A stretch of DNA of 64,000 nucleotides from Campylobacter porcelli (GTDB taxonomy: Bacteria > Campylobacterota > Campylobacteria > Campylobacterales > Campylobacteraceae), in NCBI RefSeq assembly GCF_002139855.1, contig NZ_CP018789.1, positions 744,001 to 808,000 on the forward strand, written 5' to 3'. A model generated the notes under the pieces. That model was not told the origin of the DNA. It worked only from the letters and a program-made list of their open reading frames with translations, and ran no database searches. A program made the position numbers and the translations under genes. Of this stretch, positions 55,335 to 62,992 are shown piece after piece; position 1 is the first letter of the stretch, and each line of letters opens with the position of its first letter.

Positions 55335-55820
55335 CTACTCTTCATCGTTGTTGTCAGATTTTTTCTTTTGTTGAAGTTTAAATATATGCTCTTCTAATAC
55401 AACTATTTGGTATGTGCCTTCAAAGACCTTTACGCCTTTGATGGTGCCTACTACTTTTATCTCACGCTTTTTGGACTCTTCAAAGTAAGCGTGAGCTTCA
55501 AATTCAATCAAATCCCCAACCCTAGCTGGAGCGTATAAATTTGCTTTTGTGCTTATGGTAACTGAGTATTGAGTATTTACAGCTACATGTGCAGCCCACT
55601 CCCCAGCTCCAATGATAAATCCACCATGAACTAATCTCTCATCATCAAAAACCATCTCATTACTAGCCATCAAAGCGGTTTTAGCGTAGTTTGACTTCAT
55701 ATCTAATATTCCACCACATAGTGTTGAATTTATAGACATTGGAATATTTAAAATCCCTTGAAAACGCTCTGAGCTATCTATCAATCCAATATCTTGCAAA
55801 CTCTCATCATATTCACTCAT
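55335..55820 (-). CDS. hotdog-fold protein related to Cj0977
   Basis: 161-residue protein with a hotdog-fold pattern: central helix with LVHGGFIIGAGEWAAHVAVN (about 62-82) and following strands (ANLYAPARVGDLIEFEAHAYF). In C. jejuni the corresponding protein Cj0977 is expressed with the flagellar regulon, is needed for full virulence and lies next to cmoB as here. The classical thioesterase catalytic residues are not obvious, so enzyme activity is doubtful. The gene starts 9 bases after cmoB, so it is probably read from the cmoB promoter; I saw no sigma-28 promoter between. Confidence 0.75.
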   Translation of the reverse strand: MSEYDESLQDIGLIDSSERFQGILNIPMSINSTLCGGILDMKSNYAKTALMASNEMVFDDERLVHGGFIIGAGEWAAHVAVNTQYSVTISTKANLYAPARVGDLIEFEAHAYFEESKKREIKVVGTIKGVKVFEGTYQIVVLEEHIFKLQQKKKSDNNDEE

Positions 55821-55829
55821 AATCTACCT

Positions 55830-56669
55830 TTAAGTTAATCTTATATAAACTCTCTTTGGTGCTGGATAGCCCTCAATTGTCTTTGAGCTATCATTTGGGT
55901 CTAAAAAATCCTCCAAGCTTTGGCTATCAATCCACTTAGTTTTGCGTTGCTCGAAGCTATCAGTATCTTTGGTGGCTAAAATTTCAAAGCTTTTAAATTT
56001 AGCTCTTTTGACCCAGTTTTGCAGTGCTTTTATACTTGGGATAAAGCTGATATTTGGGATTTTGGAGTAGCTGCCATTTGGACTTAGCACCATCTCATCA
56101 TCACGCTCAATATACATAGTATCTATAAAGACCTCGCCACCTTGCTTCATAGCGGATTTTAGCTCCTTTAAGCACTTTATAGGATCGCTCCTATGGTATA
56201 AAACTCCAAGGCAAAAAATCGTATCAAATTTAATACCATAACTAGGCAAACTCTCCACTCCAGCTATCTCAAATTTTATATCACTTTTAGCAAAATGGTT
56301 AATAAAGCTAAATTGCAAAAATGCTAACTCACTAGGGTCAAATCCAACTATGCTTTTTGGCTTAAATTCGAGCATTTTAAACATATAATAGCCATTATTA
56401 CAGCCTACATCAGCTACAACCTTATCTTTTAAATTTAAATGCGGTTTTAGGATATTAAACTTAACAAAACTTCTCCACTCGCTATCGATAAAAAGCTCAT
56501 TTAGATGAAATGGCCCCTTTCTCCAAGGCTTTAGGGCTAGAGCCATATCCTTAATATCTTTAGTAAAATTTGGTATCTCTAGCCTTACGCTATCATCTAA
56601 GCTAAGCTTGGAATTGCTATTATCAAGCTTTGAAATTCTAGCTAAAAGCTCATTATAAGTGCTATTCAT
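55830..56669 (-). CDS. cmoB: tRNA U34 carboxymethyltransferase
   Basis: CmoB converts 5-hydroxyuridine at tRNA position 34 to cmo5U using carboxy-SAM. From ATG 56669 the product has 279 residues and the signature pieces PWRKGPFHLNE (about 48-58), SEWRSFVKFN (about 63-72), VADVGCNNGYYMFKML (about 86-101, SAM loop) and LGVLYHRSDPIKCL (about 153-166). It overlaps the preceding small lipoprotein gene by 4 bases and sits before the Cj0977-like gene, an order shared with C. jejuni. Confidence 0.94.
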   Translation of the reverse strand: MNSTYNELLARISKLDNSNSKLSLDDSVRLEIPNFTKDIKDMALALKPWRKGPFHLNELFIDSEWRSFVKFNILKPHLNLKDKVVADVGCNNGYYMFKMLEFKPKSIVGFDPSELAFLQFSFINHFAKSDIKFEIAGVESLPSYGIKFDTIFCLGVLYHRSDPIKCLKELKSAMKQGGEVFIDTMYIERDDEMVLSPNGSYSKIPNISFIPSIKALQNWVKRAKFKSFEILATKDTDSFEQRKTKWIDSQSLEDFLDPNDSSKTIEGYPAPKRVYIRLT

Positions 56670-56839
56670 AAATCTTTCCAATCTATTAGATTTTCATCGC
56701 ACTTTTTATGATAGACCCCAGAGGCGTCATAATACTCTTTACAACCATTGTAGTATTTATCTGAAATTCCACGCTTATTTACCCATAAGCAACCTTGTAA
56801 AAGTAGCACCAAAATAGTAAAAATAATCAAATTTCTCAT
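56666..56839 (-). CDS. small lipoprotein
   Basis: 57-residue product from ATG 56839: membrane signal MRNLIIFTILVLLLQGC with lipobox LQGC, then a short tail with two further cysteines (NGCKEYYDASGVYHKKC). Its stop overlaps the cmoB start by 4 bases, so it is translated with cmoB. Upstream codons in the frame belong to the promoter region. Function unknown; such tiny lipoproteins are common in Campylobacter. Confidence 0.65.
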   Translation of the reverse strand: MRNLIIFTILVLLLQGCLWVNKRGISDKYYNGCKEYYDASGVYHKKCDENLIDWKDL

Positions 56840-56873
56840 AGCGATAATGTTACCATTATTTTGTTTAATTAGA

Positions 56874-56879
56874 TATAAT
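56874..56879 (+). promoter_or_regulatory. -10 box for pepD
   Basis: TATAAT 25 bases before the ATG at 56904 with GGGAGT as ribosome site, in the gap divergent from the small lipoprotein gene. Confidence 0.55.
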
Positions 56880-56903
56880 TTTGCAAAAATTTGGGAGTAA
56901 AAT

Positions 56904-58175
56904 ATGCAAATATTAGATAAATTTAAGCAAATTTGTGCCATTCCTCATTGTAGTTTTAATGCTTTAAAGCTTAGGGATTATCTGGTTGAATTTGCTAAAA
57001 GTTGTGGATACAGCGTTGAAATTGATGAATTTGATAATATATACGCCTTTAAAGGCAAGCCAAAAATTTGCCTTCAATCACATTATGATATGGTTTGTGT
57101 AGGTGATGCGCCAGATATTAAGCTGATATTTGATGGGGATATTTTGCGTGCGAAAAACTCTAGCTTAGGTGCTGATAATGGAATTGGCGTGGCGATGATG
57201 ATGGAGATGATGAGTAAATTTGATAATCTTGAGATTTTATTTAGTGCTAATGAAGAGGTTGGGTTAATCGGAGCTAATGGCTTTAAAAAGGAGTTTAAAA
57301 GTAGTCGGCTTTTAAATTTAGATAGCGAAGATGAAGATGGGGTATTTATAGGGTGTGCTGCTGGGGAGCTAATTAGAGCTAAAATATCTAAAGAGATGGT
57401 AGCTATAAAATCAAATTTATATGAGCTTAATGTAAGTGGCTTGCCTGGAGGGCATAGTGGGATAGAGATTATCAAAGATATACCAAATTCCATAAAAATA
57501 ATGGCTGAGTTTATAGCCAAAAATGGCGGCAAAATAGTAAGCTTTAGCGGTGGTGAGAGGAGCAACTCCATTCCTGTAAATGCTAAGGCGTTAATGGTGT
57601 GTGATAATATCTCTTATAATGATGATAGGGTGAGTGTAAAATATCTTAGAAATTGCGAGTGCGAAGTGATTAAGCAAAGCCAAAATATACTAGATTTTAT
57701 AAATAGCTTCTCTCAAGGCGTTAGGAGCTATGATGAGAGCCTTAGAATTGTTAGAGATAGTATAAATTTATCTATAATTAATGATAGTAAAGATAGCTTA
57801 GAGATAGATTTTTTCGCTCGTTCAATGAGTGAAGATGGGCTAGAGAGAGTGAAATTTGAGACATCAAATTTAGCTAGACTTGCTGGGTTTGATGTAAGCT
57901 TTTTTGAGCGTAGTGGGGCTTGGACACCAGATATAGGCGAATTTGCTAATTTAGTGCTAAATTTTATGCAAAAACATAATCCAAATGCGAGATTTCAAGC
58001 AGTTCATGCTGGACTTGAGTGTGGGGTATTTGTAGCTAAGCAAAGGGGCTTACAAGCTGCATCAATCGGACCCAATATCCACTCACCGCACAGCATAAAT
58101 GAGAATTTAGAGCTAAAATCCTTAGATAAAATATCAAAAGTAGTAAGCGATATAGTAGCTTACTACCAAGATTAA
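56904..58175 (+). CDS. pepD: aminoacyl-histidine dipeptidase (M20 family)
   Basis: Cytoplasmic zinc dipeptidase of 423 residues. Metal and catalytic residues are seen in LQSHYDMVCVGD (about 57-68, H and D), SLGADNGIGVAMMMEMM (about 89-105, bridging Asp), SANEEVGLIGANGF (about 115-128, catalytic Glu) and LNVSGLPGGHSGIEI (about 174-188), with the last His in IHSPHSINEN near the end. It is shorter than E. coli PepD (485), mainly in loops. It converges on the sugar amidotransferase gene with a 4-base overlap. Confidence 0.88.
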   Translation: MQILDKFKQICAIPHCSFNALKLRDYLVEFAKSCGYSVEIDEFDNIYAFKGKPKICLQSHYDMVCVGDAPDIKLIFDGDILRAKNSSLGADNGIGVAMMMEMMSKFDNLEILFSANEEVGLIGANGFKKEFKSSRLLNLDSEDEDGVFIGCAAGELIRAKISKEMVAIKSNLYELNVSGLPGGHSGIEIIKDIPNSIKIMAEFIAKNGGKIVSFSGGERSNSIPVNAKALMVCDNISYNDDRVSVKYLRNCECEVIKQSQNILDFINSFSQGVRSYDESLRIVRDSINLSIINDSKDSLEIDFFARSMSEDGLERVKFETSNLARLAGFDVSFFERSGAWTPDIGEFANLVLNFMQKHNPNARFQAVHAGLECGVFVAKQRGLQAASIGPNIHSPHSINENLELKSLDKISKVVSDIVAYYQD

Positions 58176-59344
58176 TAATCTAGTTTTGACATAATATCTT
58201 TAACGCTATAATCGCCCTTTATAGGCTCTATCTCCCAGATAGGGTCTTTAAGCTTATAATCTCCATTCTCATCAAGTTCAAACATATCACCCCTAAATTT
58301 ATTAGCATGATCTATAATCTCATCTTTGCTAAGGTCTAGATATGAGCTCATCTTATCCATGTAAAATTCCCCATACTTGCCATCTAATTCACGAAGTAAA
58401 AATTTAGCCTCATCTTTGCTTATATTCTCTTTTCTTAAATCATATCCGACATGATCAGCGCATTGCCCAAAGCCAAATTTAACATATTTAAAATATTGAT
58501 TTACTATAGTTGTATAAGCATCAAGCTGAGAGCATCTGCGATATGTGCCTATATCATATGGATTTATATCTTTTGGATATATGCTAAGACCTCTTTGCAT
58601 TGAGAATTTAGCATTATTGCCTGTGCTCCATTTGTCTGTGTAGTAGTTTAGCCACACTGCGGTTATATCTTTTTGCATTAGCTCTTTTACTGGAACTTTG
58701 TATAAAAATAGATCTTTTAACTCTATCTCTTCATCCATATATATAGATAGTGGGTCATCTTTTAAAGTGTTTGATTGGACTATATTTAAGGCGTTTCCGC
58801 TATTATCTTGAAGGCCTTTATTGGCTCCTAAGGTTAAGGCGGCATTTTCGCCTTGTAAAATCATAGGGATATTAAACATATCAGCAATTATATAAGCTGA
58901 TGCGTATAGGGTGTATTCAATCGGTTTTGTGGGATTTAGATACTCCCAAAACGCCTTTTTCATCAATTTTTTAGCTATGTGGCGATTTGGATTTATAGAT
59001 ATTGTCTCAAATCCATGGTTTTTTAAATTCTCAAAATTTGCTCTACCAATAGGCGTTATCTCCATTGGCTCGTGATTAACTAACAAAACACGAAGTCCAA
59101 GCACATCCCTAGCATAAAAAGCTTGAAATGTAGAGTCCTTGCCACCACTTACACCAACTACGCAATCATAAGCGCCCTTGGCTTTGGATTTGGCATTTTG
59201 AGCTATATCCTTTAACTCATTTTCTCTTTGCTTCCAATCAATTAACTTAGACTCTTTTTCCCATCTGCAAGCACCGCAAATTCCATCTATAAAAACTACC
59301 CCCGGACGAGTATCTGGCTGCAAACAATTTTTGCAATACTTCAT
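58172..59344 (-). CDS. N-acetyl sugar amidotransferase (PseA/WbpG family)
   Basis: 390-residue enzyme that, in the family, converts an N-acetyl group to an acetamidino group on nonulosonic or other sugars used for flagellin or LPS. Features are an N-terminal zinc-binding pair CKNCLQPDTRPGV and CGACRWE (3-6 and 23-26), the PP-loop VVGVSGGKDSTFQA (about 62-75), ILQGENAALTLGANKG and a C-terminal CADHVGYDLR-type segment. C. jejuni PseA is the best-known member, but the substrate here is unproven; no other glycan genes adjoin. It lies 33 bases downstream of a G9/C9 tract. Confidence 0.85.
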   Translation of the reverse strand: MKYCKNCLQPDTRPGVVFIDGICGACRWEKESKLIDWKQRENELKDIAQNAKSKAKGAYDCVVGVSGGKDSTFQAFYARDVLGLRVLLVNHEPMEITPIGRANFENLKNHGFETISINPNRHIAKKLMKKAFWEYLNPTKPIEYTLYASAYIIADMFNIPMILQGENAALTLGANKGLQDNSGNALNIVQSNTLKDDPLSIYMDEEIELKDLFLYKVPVKELMQKDITAVWLNYYTDKWSTGNNAKFSMQRGLSIYPKDINPYDIGTYRRCSQLDAYTTIVNQYFKYVKFGFGQCADHVGYDLRKENISKDEAKFLLRELDGKYGEFYMDKMSSYLDLSKDEIIDHANKFRGDMFELDENGDYKLKDPIWEIEPIKGDYSVKDIMSKLDY

Positions 59345-59377
59345 AATTTACCTTTATATTTAAATTTAGAATAAATT

Positions 59378-59396
59378 GGGGGGGGGTATAACCCCC
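59378..59396. repeat. G9 homopolymer tract with adjacent C5, forming a hairpin
   Basis: Nine G bases (59378-59386) on the plus strand, then TATAA and five C bases (59392-59396). It is the only homopolymeric G/C run of this length in the window. Campylobacter G/C tracts of 8 or more are typical slipped-strand phase-variation sites. G5/C5 can form a 5-base-pair stem that may terminate hpf transcripts, and the tract lies in the leader or promoter region of the sugar amidotransferase gene. Confidence 0.85.
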
Positions 59397-59416
59397 TTTA
59401 AGAATATTTATAAGGA

Positions 59417-59941
59417 TTAATATAATCCAAATTTTCCATCATTTCTTTTGTATATGACACGCATTTTAGCATCCATATCATTAAATACATAAAATTGCGC
59501 ACCGCTATCTTTGAGTTTATTTAAAGCCTCTTCAATCTCCATAGGTTTATATAGCTCAAGCTCAGTAGGGACTATCTCATCAGCACCATCAATAGCTATC
59601 TCATCAGCTATTTTACTCTCTTTAATCTCATCGCTATTTTTGTGAGTTACTAGCTTATCGTGGTGTCTGCGAAGAACCTTACTGGCCCTATCAAGCGCTA
59701 GATCGATTGCGGCATATAGATCTTTATCTTTTTGGCGAATTACTATTGTATCTTTTTTAGCTAGATTAATAGCAAATTCCACATCAAATCCCTTTTTGCC
59801 ATTTCTTTCATCAGCTGAGATTATAGCCTTAGCAGATATAATATCTAAATTATATTTACCAAGGGCATCAAAAGCACTATCGCAATAGTTTTTGATAGAT
59901 TCAGTTAGCTCAAATTGTTTGCCTACAATACTTGTATTCAT
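59417..59941 (-). CDS. hpf: ribosome hibernation promoting factor (long form)
   Basis: 174-residue protein that dimerises ribosomes in stationary phase. The N-terminal domain (about 1-100) has the HPF/RaiA pattern NTSIVGKQFELTESIKNYCDSAF, and IDLALDRASKVLRRHHDKL (about 84-102). A linker and a C-terminal S30AE_C-type domain (about 118-174, PMEIEEALNKLKDSGAQFYVFND) identify the long form that makes 100S dimers alone. Start follows AAAGGAGAG. A probable GATAAAAT -10 lies about 25 bases upstream. Confidence 0.92.
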   Translation of the reverse strand: MNTSIVGKQFELTESIKNYCDSAFDALGKYNLDIISAKAIISADERNGKKGFDVEFAINLAKKDTIVIRQKDKDLYAAIDLALDRASKVLRRHHDKLVTHKNSDEIKESKIADEIAIDGADEIVPTELELYKPMEIEEALNKLKDSGAQFYVFNDMDAKMRVIYKRNDGKFGLY

Positions 59942-59990
59942 TGCACTCTCCTTTGAAAAATTGGACCTATTTTATCATAAATAATCTTAT

Positions 59991-60428
59991 TTAGGGCTTT
60001 TGAGTGGTTATTTTACTTATATTTACTGGGGTTATTAGTAGATTTGGATTGGAATTTACTAAAGTATGCATTATGGCTGCTTTTATACCGCTACTATCTT
60101 TGCTCTCTTTCCAAATTTGAGCATTACAAGTTTTAGGCATTTTACCGCCGATATATTTGATTGTAACTACGGATTTTAGCATATAATCTCCATTATTTGG
60201 ATAATATAGCGTAAATTGGCTCGGACAGCTTTTATCAAAGTCATTACGCTGGATATTAGCAATGGCATTTTGTGTAGATGAGATAGCTATTAATTTTGCT
60301 TGGGAGTGTAGATATAGCTGGTTTGTCATAGAGATTGTGGTTGAGTTTATGGTTATAATATTTAAGGCGATGCTTGAGATGGCAAGTATAAAAACTATAG
60401 TCAAAATCAAGCTAAATCCACCTCTCAT
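59991..60428 (-). CDS. pseudopilin-like protein, third of three
   Basis: 145-residue protein with a prepilin-like N-terminus: MRGGFSLILTIVFILAISSI, where GFSLI matches the prepilin peptidase site, followed by a hydrophobic helix. Glu5 of the mature pilin is absent (Leu instead), as in GspK/PilX-like minor subunits. The remainder is a small domain with two cysteines. The start overlaps the upstream gene by 4 bases. It belongs to a set with the next two genes; family identity beyond pseudopilin is not certain. Confidence 0.65.
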   Translation of the reverse strand: MRGGFSLILTIVFILAISSIALNIITINSTTISMTNQLYLHSQAKLIAISSTQNAIANIQRNDFDKSCPSQFTLYYPNNGDYMLKSVVTIKYIGGKMPKTCNAQIWKESKDSSGIKAAIMHTLVNSNPNLLITPVNISKITTQKP

Positions 60429-61207
60429 ATTCCGCTACTTTTACAAAGCTCTACATCATTATCAAACATACATAGACTAAAGATTATATTGCCTCCATTT
60501 TGTTTGATATTAAATGAGCTTACATTGGTGGCTAAGATATTACTTCTAATGGGTGAATTTAGGTTTTTTGGGCTAAATTCATTTAAGATTAGAGTGTTAT
60601 CTTGTAGTTTTAGCGATATTAGATTGTGGCTTAGATAGTAAATTTCACTTATAAAAATTGGTTGATTTTCTCTTTGGATTGTGATATTTTCGCCATTTGA
60701 GCTTAGAATTTTATATGCGTTTTGATAGATATTATCACTACCTTTAAATATCACTCTTATATCATCATTATCAAATTTAAGATTATTTATAATCCTATCT
60801 TTTAAACTAGAGTTAAGGCTACTTAGAGGTGAATTAATAGTAATTAAATTTTGCTTAATCTCTAAATTATCAATATCTACAAATCCGCTCCACTTAAATT
60901 GGCTACTACTATTTTGACGACTCTCTACACTTTGATTAAACCATATAAACTCATCTGAATTTATGCTAGTATGAAGTGGGAGAATTTGATTATTGCTTTT
61001 TATAGATATTGATTCTTTAATGCTTTGATTTAGATAATTTTCTATAATTAGCATAGTATTTATGGAGCTAGATTCTAGCTTGTTAAGCGATGATGTGTGA
61101 AGGTAATTGCTATATAAGAGATTATATATTTGTATTATTACCCCTATTAAAATTACCCCGACGACAATACAGATTATCATCTCTATTAGGCTAAATGCTC
61201 TTCTCAC
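60425..61207 (-). CDS. prepilin-type N-terminal cleavage/methylation protein, second of three
   Basis: 260-residue protein starting MRRAFSLIEMIICIVVGVILIG: the cleavage motif A/FSLIE is complete with the glutamate at mature position 5, followed by a membrane helix. Ala replaces the usual Gly at -1, which some peptidases accept. The long C-terminal domain is rich in Ser, Asn and Ile with little recognisable structure; its size fits a GspJ/PilW-like minor pseudopilin. Overlaps both neighbours by 4 bases. Confidence 0.7.
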   Translation of the reverse strand: MRRAFSLIEMIICIVVGVILIGVIIQIYNLLYSNYLHTSSLNKLESSSINTMLIIENYLNQSIKESISIKSNNQILPLHTSINSDEFIWFNQSVESRQNSSSQFKWSGFVDIDNLEIKQNLITINSPLSSLNSSLKDRIINNLKFDNDDIRVIFKGSDNIYQNAYKILSSNGENITIQRENQPIFISEIYYLSHNLISLKLQDNTLILNEFSPKNLNSPIRSNILATNVSSFNIKQNGGNIIFSLCMFDNDVELCKSSGI

Positions 61208-61749
61208 GGCTGCTCTTTTGCTGGGATTATGAGGCTTTTGATTAGTGGTTCGCCAATATTGTAGCTATATGAATTTAGTATAATTAATTGATCATTTGCT
61301 TTTGTTGATATGCTAATTTGCATAGCATCACTTGAGCTGATACCATTTGGCTTATCTACAAATTTAACCTTAATTAAATAGTCTAAATTTAGCAAACTTT
61401 TTGAGCTAGCTTTTAATACTCCGCTATCGCCATCAAATCCATTTATGCTATTTTTATTATTATTTATATTATTTGGCGAAATTTGAGATATCTGTCTGCT
61501 AGTAAGTGAATTTAGCGGTAGAGTATCGCTGTGGTAGATGGGCTGGGGTAGGGCTGGATCTATGCTATCACTCCATGGGTGTGAGATTATATTTAACATT
61601 TTAGTATAGCTTTGGCTAATTGCTTGGGATAAAATCATATCACTAGCACTTTTATGTGAGATTTGTATTATTGATGGTATCGAATAAACTCCAATCGATA
61701 CAATGATAATTGAGATAACTAACTCAATCGATGAGAAGGCATAACGCAT
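61204..61749 (-). CDS. prepilin-type protein, first of three (CtsT-like)
   Basis: 181-residue protein from ATG 61749: MRYAFSSIELVISIIIVSIG, a prepilin-type motif (A/FSSIE) and membrane helix. In C. jejuni the competence pseudopilin gene ctsT lies close to fliW (after proC), so these genes may be its counterparts and serve DNA uptake; that is inferred from position only. The start is seven bases after a 7-base-pair hairpin and lacks a clear ribosome site, so translation could be low or coupled. Confidence 0.6.
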   Translation of the reverse strand: MRYAFSSIELVISIIIVSIGVYSIPSIIQISHKSASDMILSQAISQSYTKMLNIISHPWSDSIDPALPQPIYHSDTLPLNSLTSRQISQISPNNINNNKNSINGFDGDSGVLKASSKSLLNLDYLIKVKFVDKPNGISSSDAMQISISTKANDQLIILNSYSYNIGEPLIKSLIIPAKEQP

Positions 61750-61755
61750 AAATTC

Positions 61756-61775
61756 GTGGCTCAAATAAGAGCCAC
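61756..61775 (-). terminator. hairpin after fliW, next to the pseudopilin start
   Basis: Perfect 7-base-pair inverted repeat GTGGCTC/GAGCCAC with a 6-base loop, 10 bases after the fliW stop and ending 6 bases before the pseudopilin ATG. GAATTTATG follows on the minus strand, with only a short T run. It may end fliW transcripts or attenuate the next genes. Confidence 0.55.
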
Positions 61776-61785
61776 TATAAGCAAA

Positions 61786-62175
61786 TTATTGTTTTTGGAC
61801 ATAATTGCTAATTTTCTCTGCTTGACCAAAATTTGGATAGTAGCGATTATCTAAAACGATCTGTGCTAATGTAGCAGATGTGGTATTACAAAGCACAGGT
61901 GCTAAGAAATTCACAGTAGATTCTTCAATTGGGCTACTAATAGCTACAATTGCATAAAGCTCTAATTGCGAATTTTCATCTATTTCAAGTAGATTTTTAT
62001 ATGGTGTTGGAATGTCAAATTCATAATCAGGACGAAGTGCATATGGATTAATCATAGTAAATGATGTTTTACTATCAACATCTTGCATTTTGACAAAAAA
62101 ATCATCAATCTTAGTTATCTCAACTTCTTTTATACTTTCAAAGCCTGGAATGGGGTTTTTTACAGAATATTTCAC
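61786..62175 (-). CDS. fliW: flagellar assembly factor FliW
   Basis: FliW binds flagellin and antagonises CsrA, coupling flagellin level to translation. I choose the GTG at 62175, five bases after AAGGAGA, giving 129 residues that start with the family's N-terminus (VKNPIPGFE). Conserved parts are NPYALRPDYEFDIP (about 41-54) and EESTVNFLAPV (about 80-90). Longer upstream frames (from ATG 62289) contain no family sequence. The gene is divergent from bamD, as between Cj1074c and Cj1075 in C. jejuni. Confidence 0.92.
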   Translation of the reverse strand: MKYSVKNPIPGFESIKEVEITKIDDFFVKMQDVDSKTSFTMINPYALRPDYEFDIPTPYKNLLEIDENSQLELYAIVAISSPIEESTVNFLAPVLCNTTSATLAQIVLDNRYYPNFGQAEKISNYVQKQ

Positions 62176-62297
62176 TTTACTCTCCTTAAAAATTTTGGTT
62201 TGTGATATTGTAGCATTTTTTATTCCAAATTCATAGAGTTTAAAATGTAAAATATATAATTTTTTGCTAATAATACATAAATTTACCAAAATATTGT

Positions 62298-62303
62298 TAT
62301 AAT
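62298..62303 (+). promoter_or_regulatory. -10 box for bamD
   Basis: TATAAT 33 bases upstream of the ATG at 62337, preceded by TTGT, with AAGGAA as ribosome site. Confidence 0.6.
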
Positions 62304-62336
62304 CACTAAATTCAATAATAAATCAAGGAAATTACA

Positions 62337-62984
62337 ATGAATATGAAATTCAAATCTGCTATATTTGTCATATCTTTGACACTATTAGCAGGTTGCGGAG
62401 CTAAAAAGGATAATGAATTATATAATCTTACTCCAGATCAGTGGTATAAACAAATTTTAGATGATATAAAAGATGCTGATTTAGAAACTGCTAATAAACA
62501 CTATATATCATTTGCTAGTGAGCATGTGGCTAGTCCATATTTAGAGCAAGTCTTAATAATCTTAGCTAATGCTCATGTAGATGAAGAAGAGTATAAAATG
62601 GCAAATTTTTATCTAGATGAGTATATCAAAAAATATGGCACAAAAGAGAGTATTGAGTATATTCAATATCTTAAAATTAAAGCAAATTTCGACTCATTTT
62701 CTAAGCCAAATCGTAATCAAAAATTGATCCAAGAGAGCATTTCTCAAATTAATGAATTTTTAAATAATTACCCAAATACTCAGTATAAAGCACTTATAGA
62801 GACTATGCTTGTTAAATTTAGATTAGCTGAATATTACTTAAATTCCGATATTTATAATCTTTATGATAAGCTTGATAGACCAGATTCAGCTGCGATATAT
62901 CAAGATAAGGTTGATAACTCGCCTTTAAATGATATTAACTCCACTAAGGCAAAATTGCCTTGGTATATGACGCCATTTGAGTAG
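62337..62984 (+). CDS. bamD: outer membrane protein assembly factor BamD (ComL)
   Basis: Essential lipoprotein of the Bam complex. The 215-residue product has a lipoprotein signal (FVISLTLLAGC, Cys20), then TPR-like helices: TPDQWYKQILDDIKD (about 31-45), YLEQVLIILANAHV, NFYLDEYIKKYG and FLNNYPNTQYKALIETML. The repeat pattern and position before lon fit BamD of epsilonproteobacteria. Start ATG 62337 follows AAGGAA. Confidence 0.9.
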   Translation: MNMKFKSAIFVISLTLLAGCGAKKDNELYNLTPDQWYKQILDDIKDADLETANKHYISFASEHVASPYLEQVLIILANAHVDEEEYKMANFYLDEYIKKYGTKESIEYIQYLKIKANFDSFSKPNRNQKLIQESISQINEFLNNYPNTQYKALIETMLVKFRLAEYYLNSDIYNLYDKLDRPDSAAIYQDKVDNSPLNDINSTKAKLPWYMTPFE

Positions 62985-62992
62985 GAGAGATG

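Noticed and set aside
62176-62289. 38 extra N-terminal residues for FliW (start at ATG 62289)
   Set aside because: The extra residues do not match the family, and the GTG at 62175 has AAGGAGA at ideal spacing and gives the usual 129 residues.
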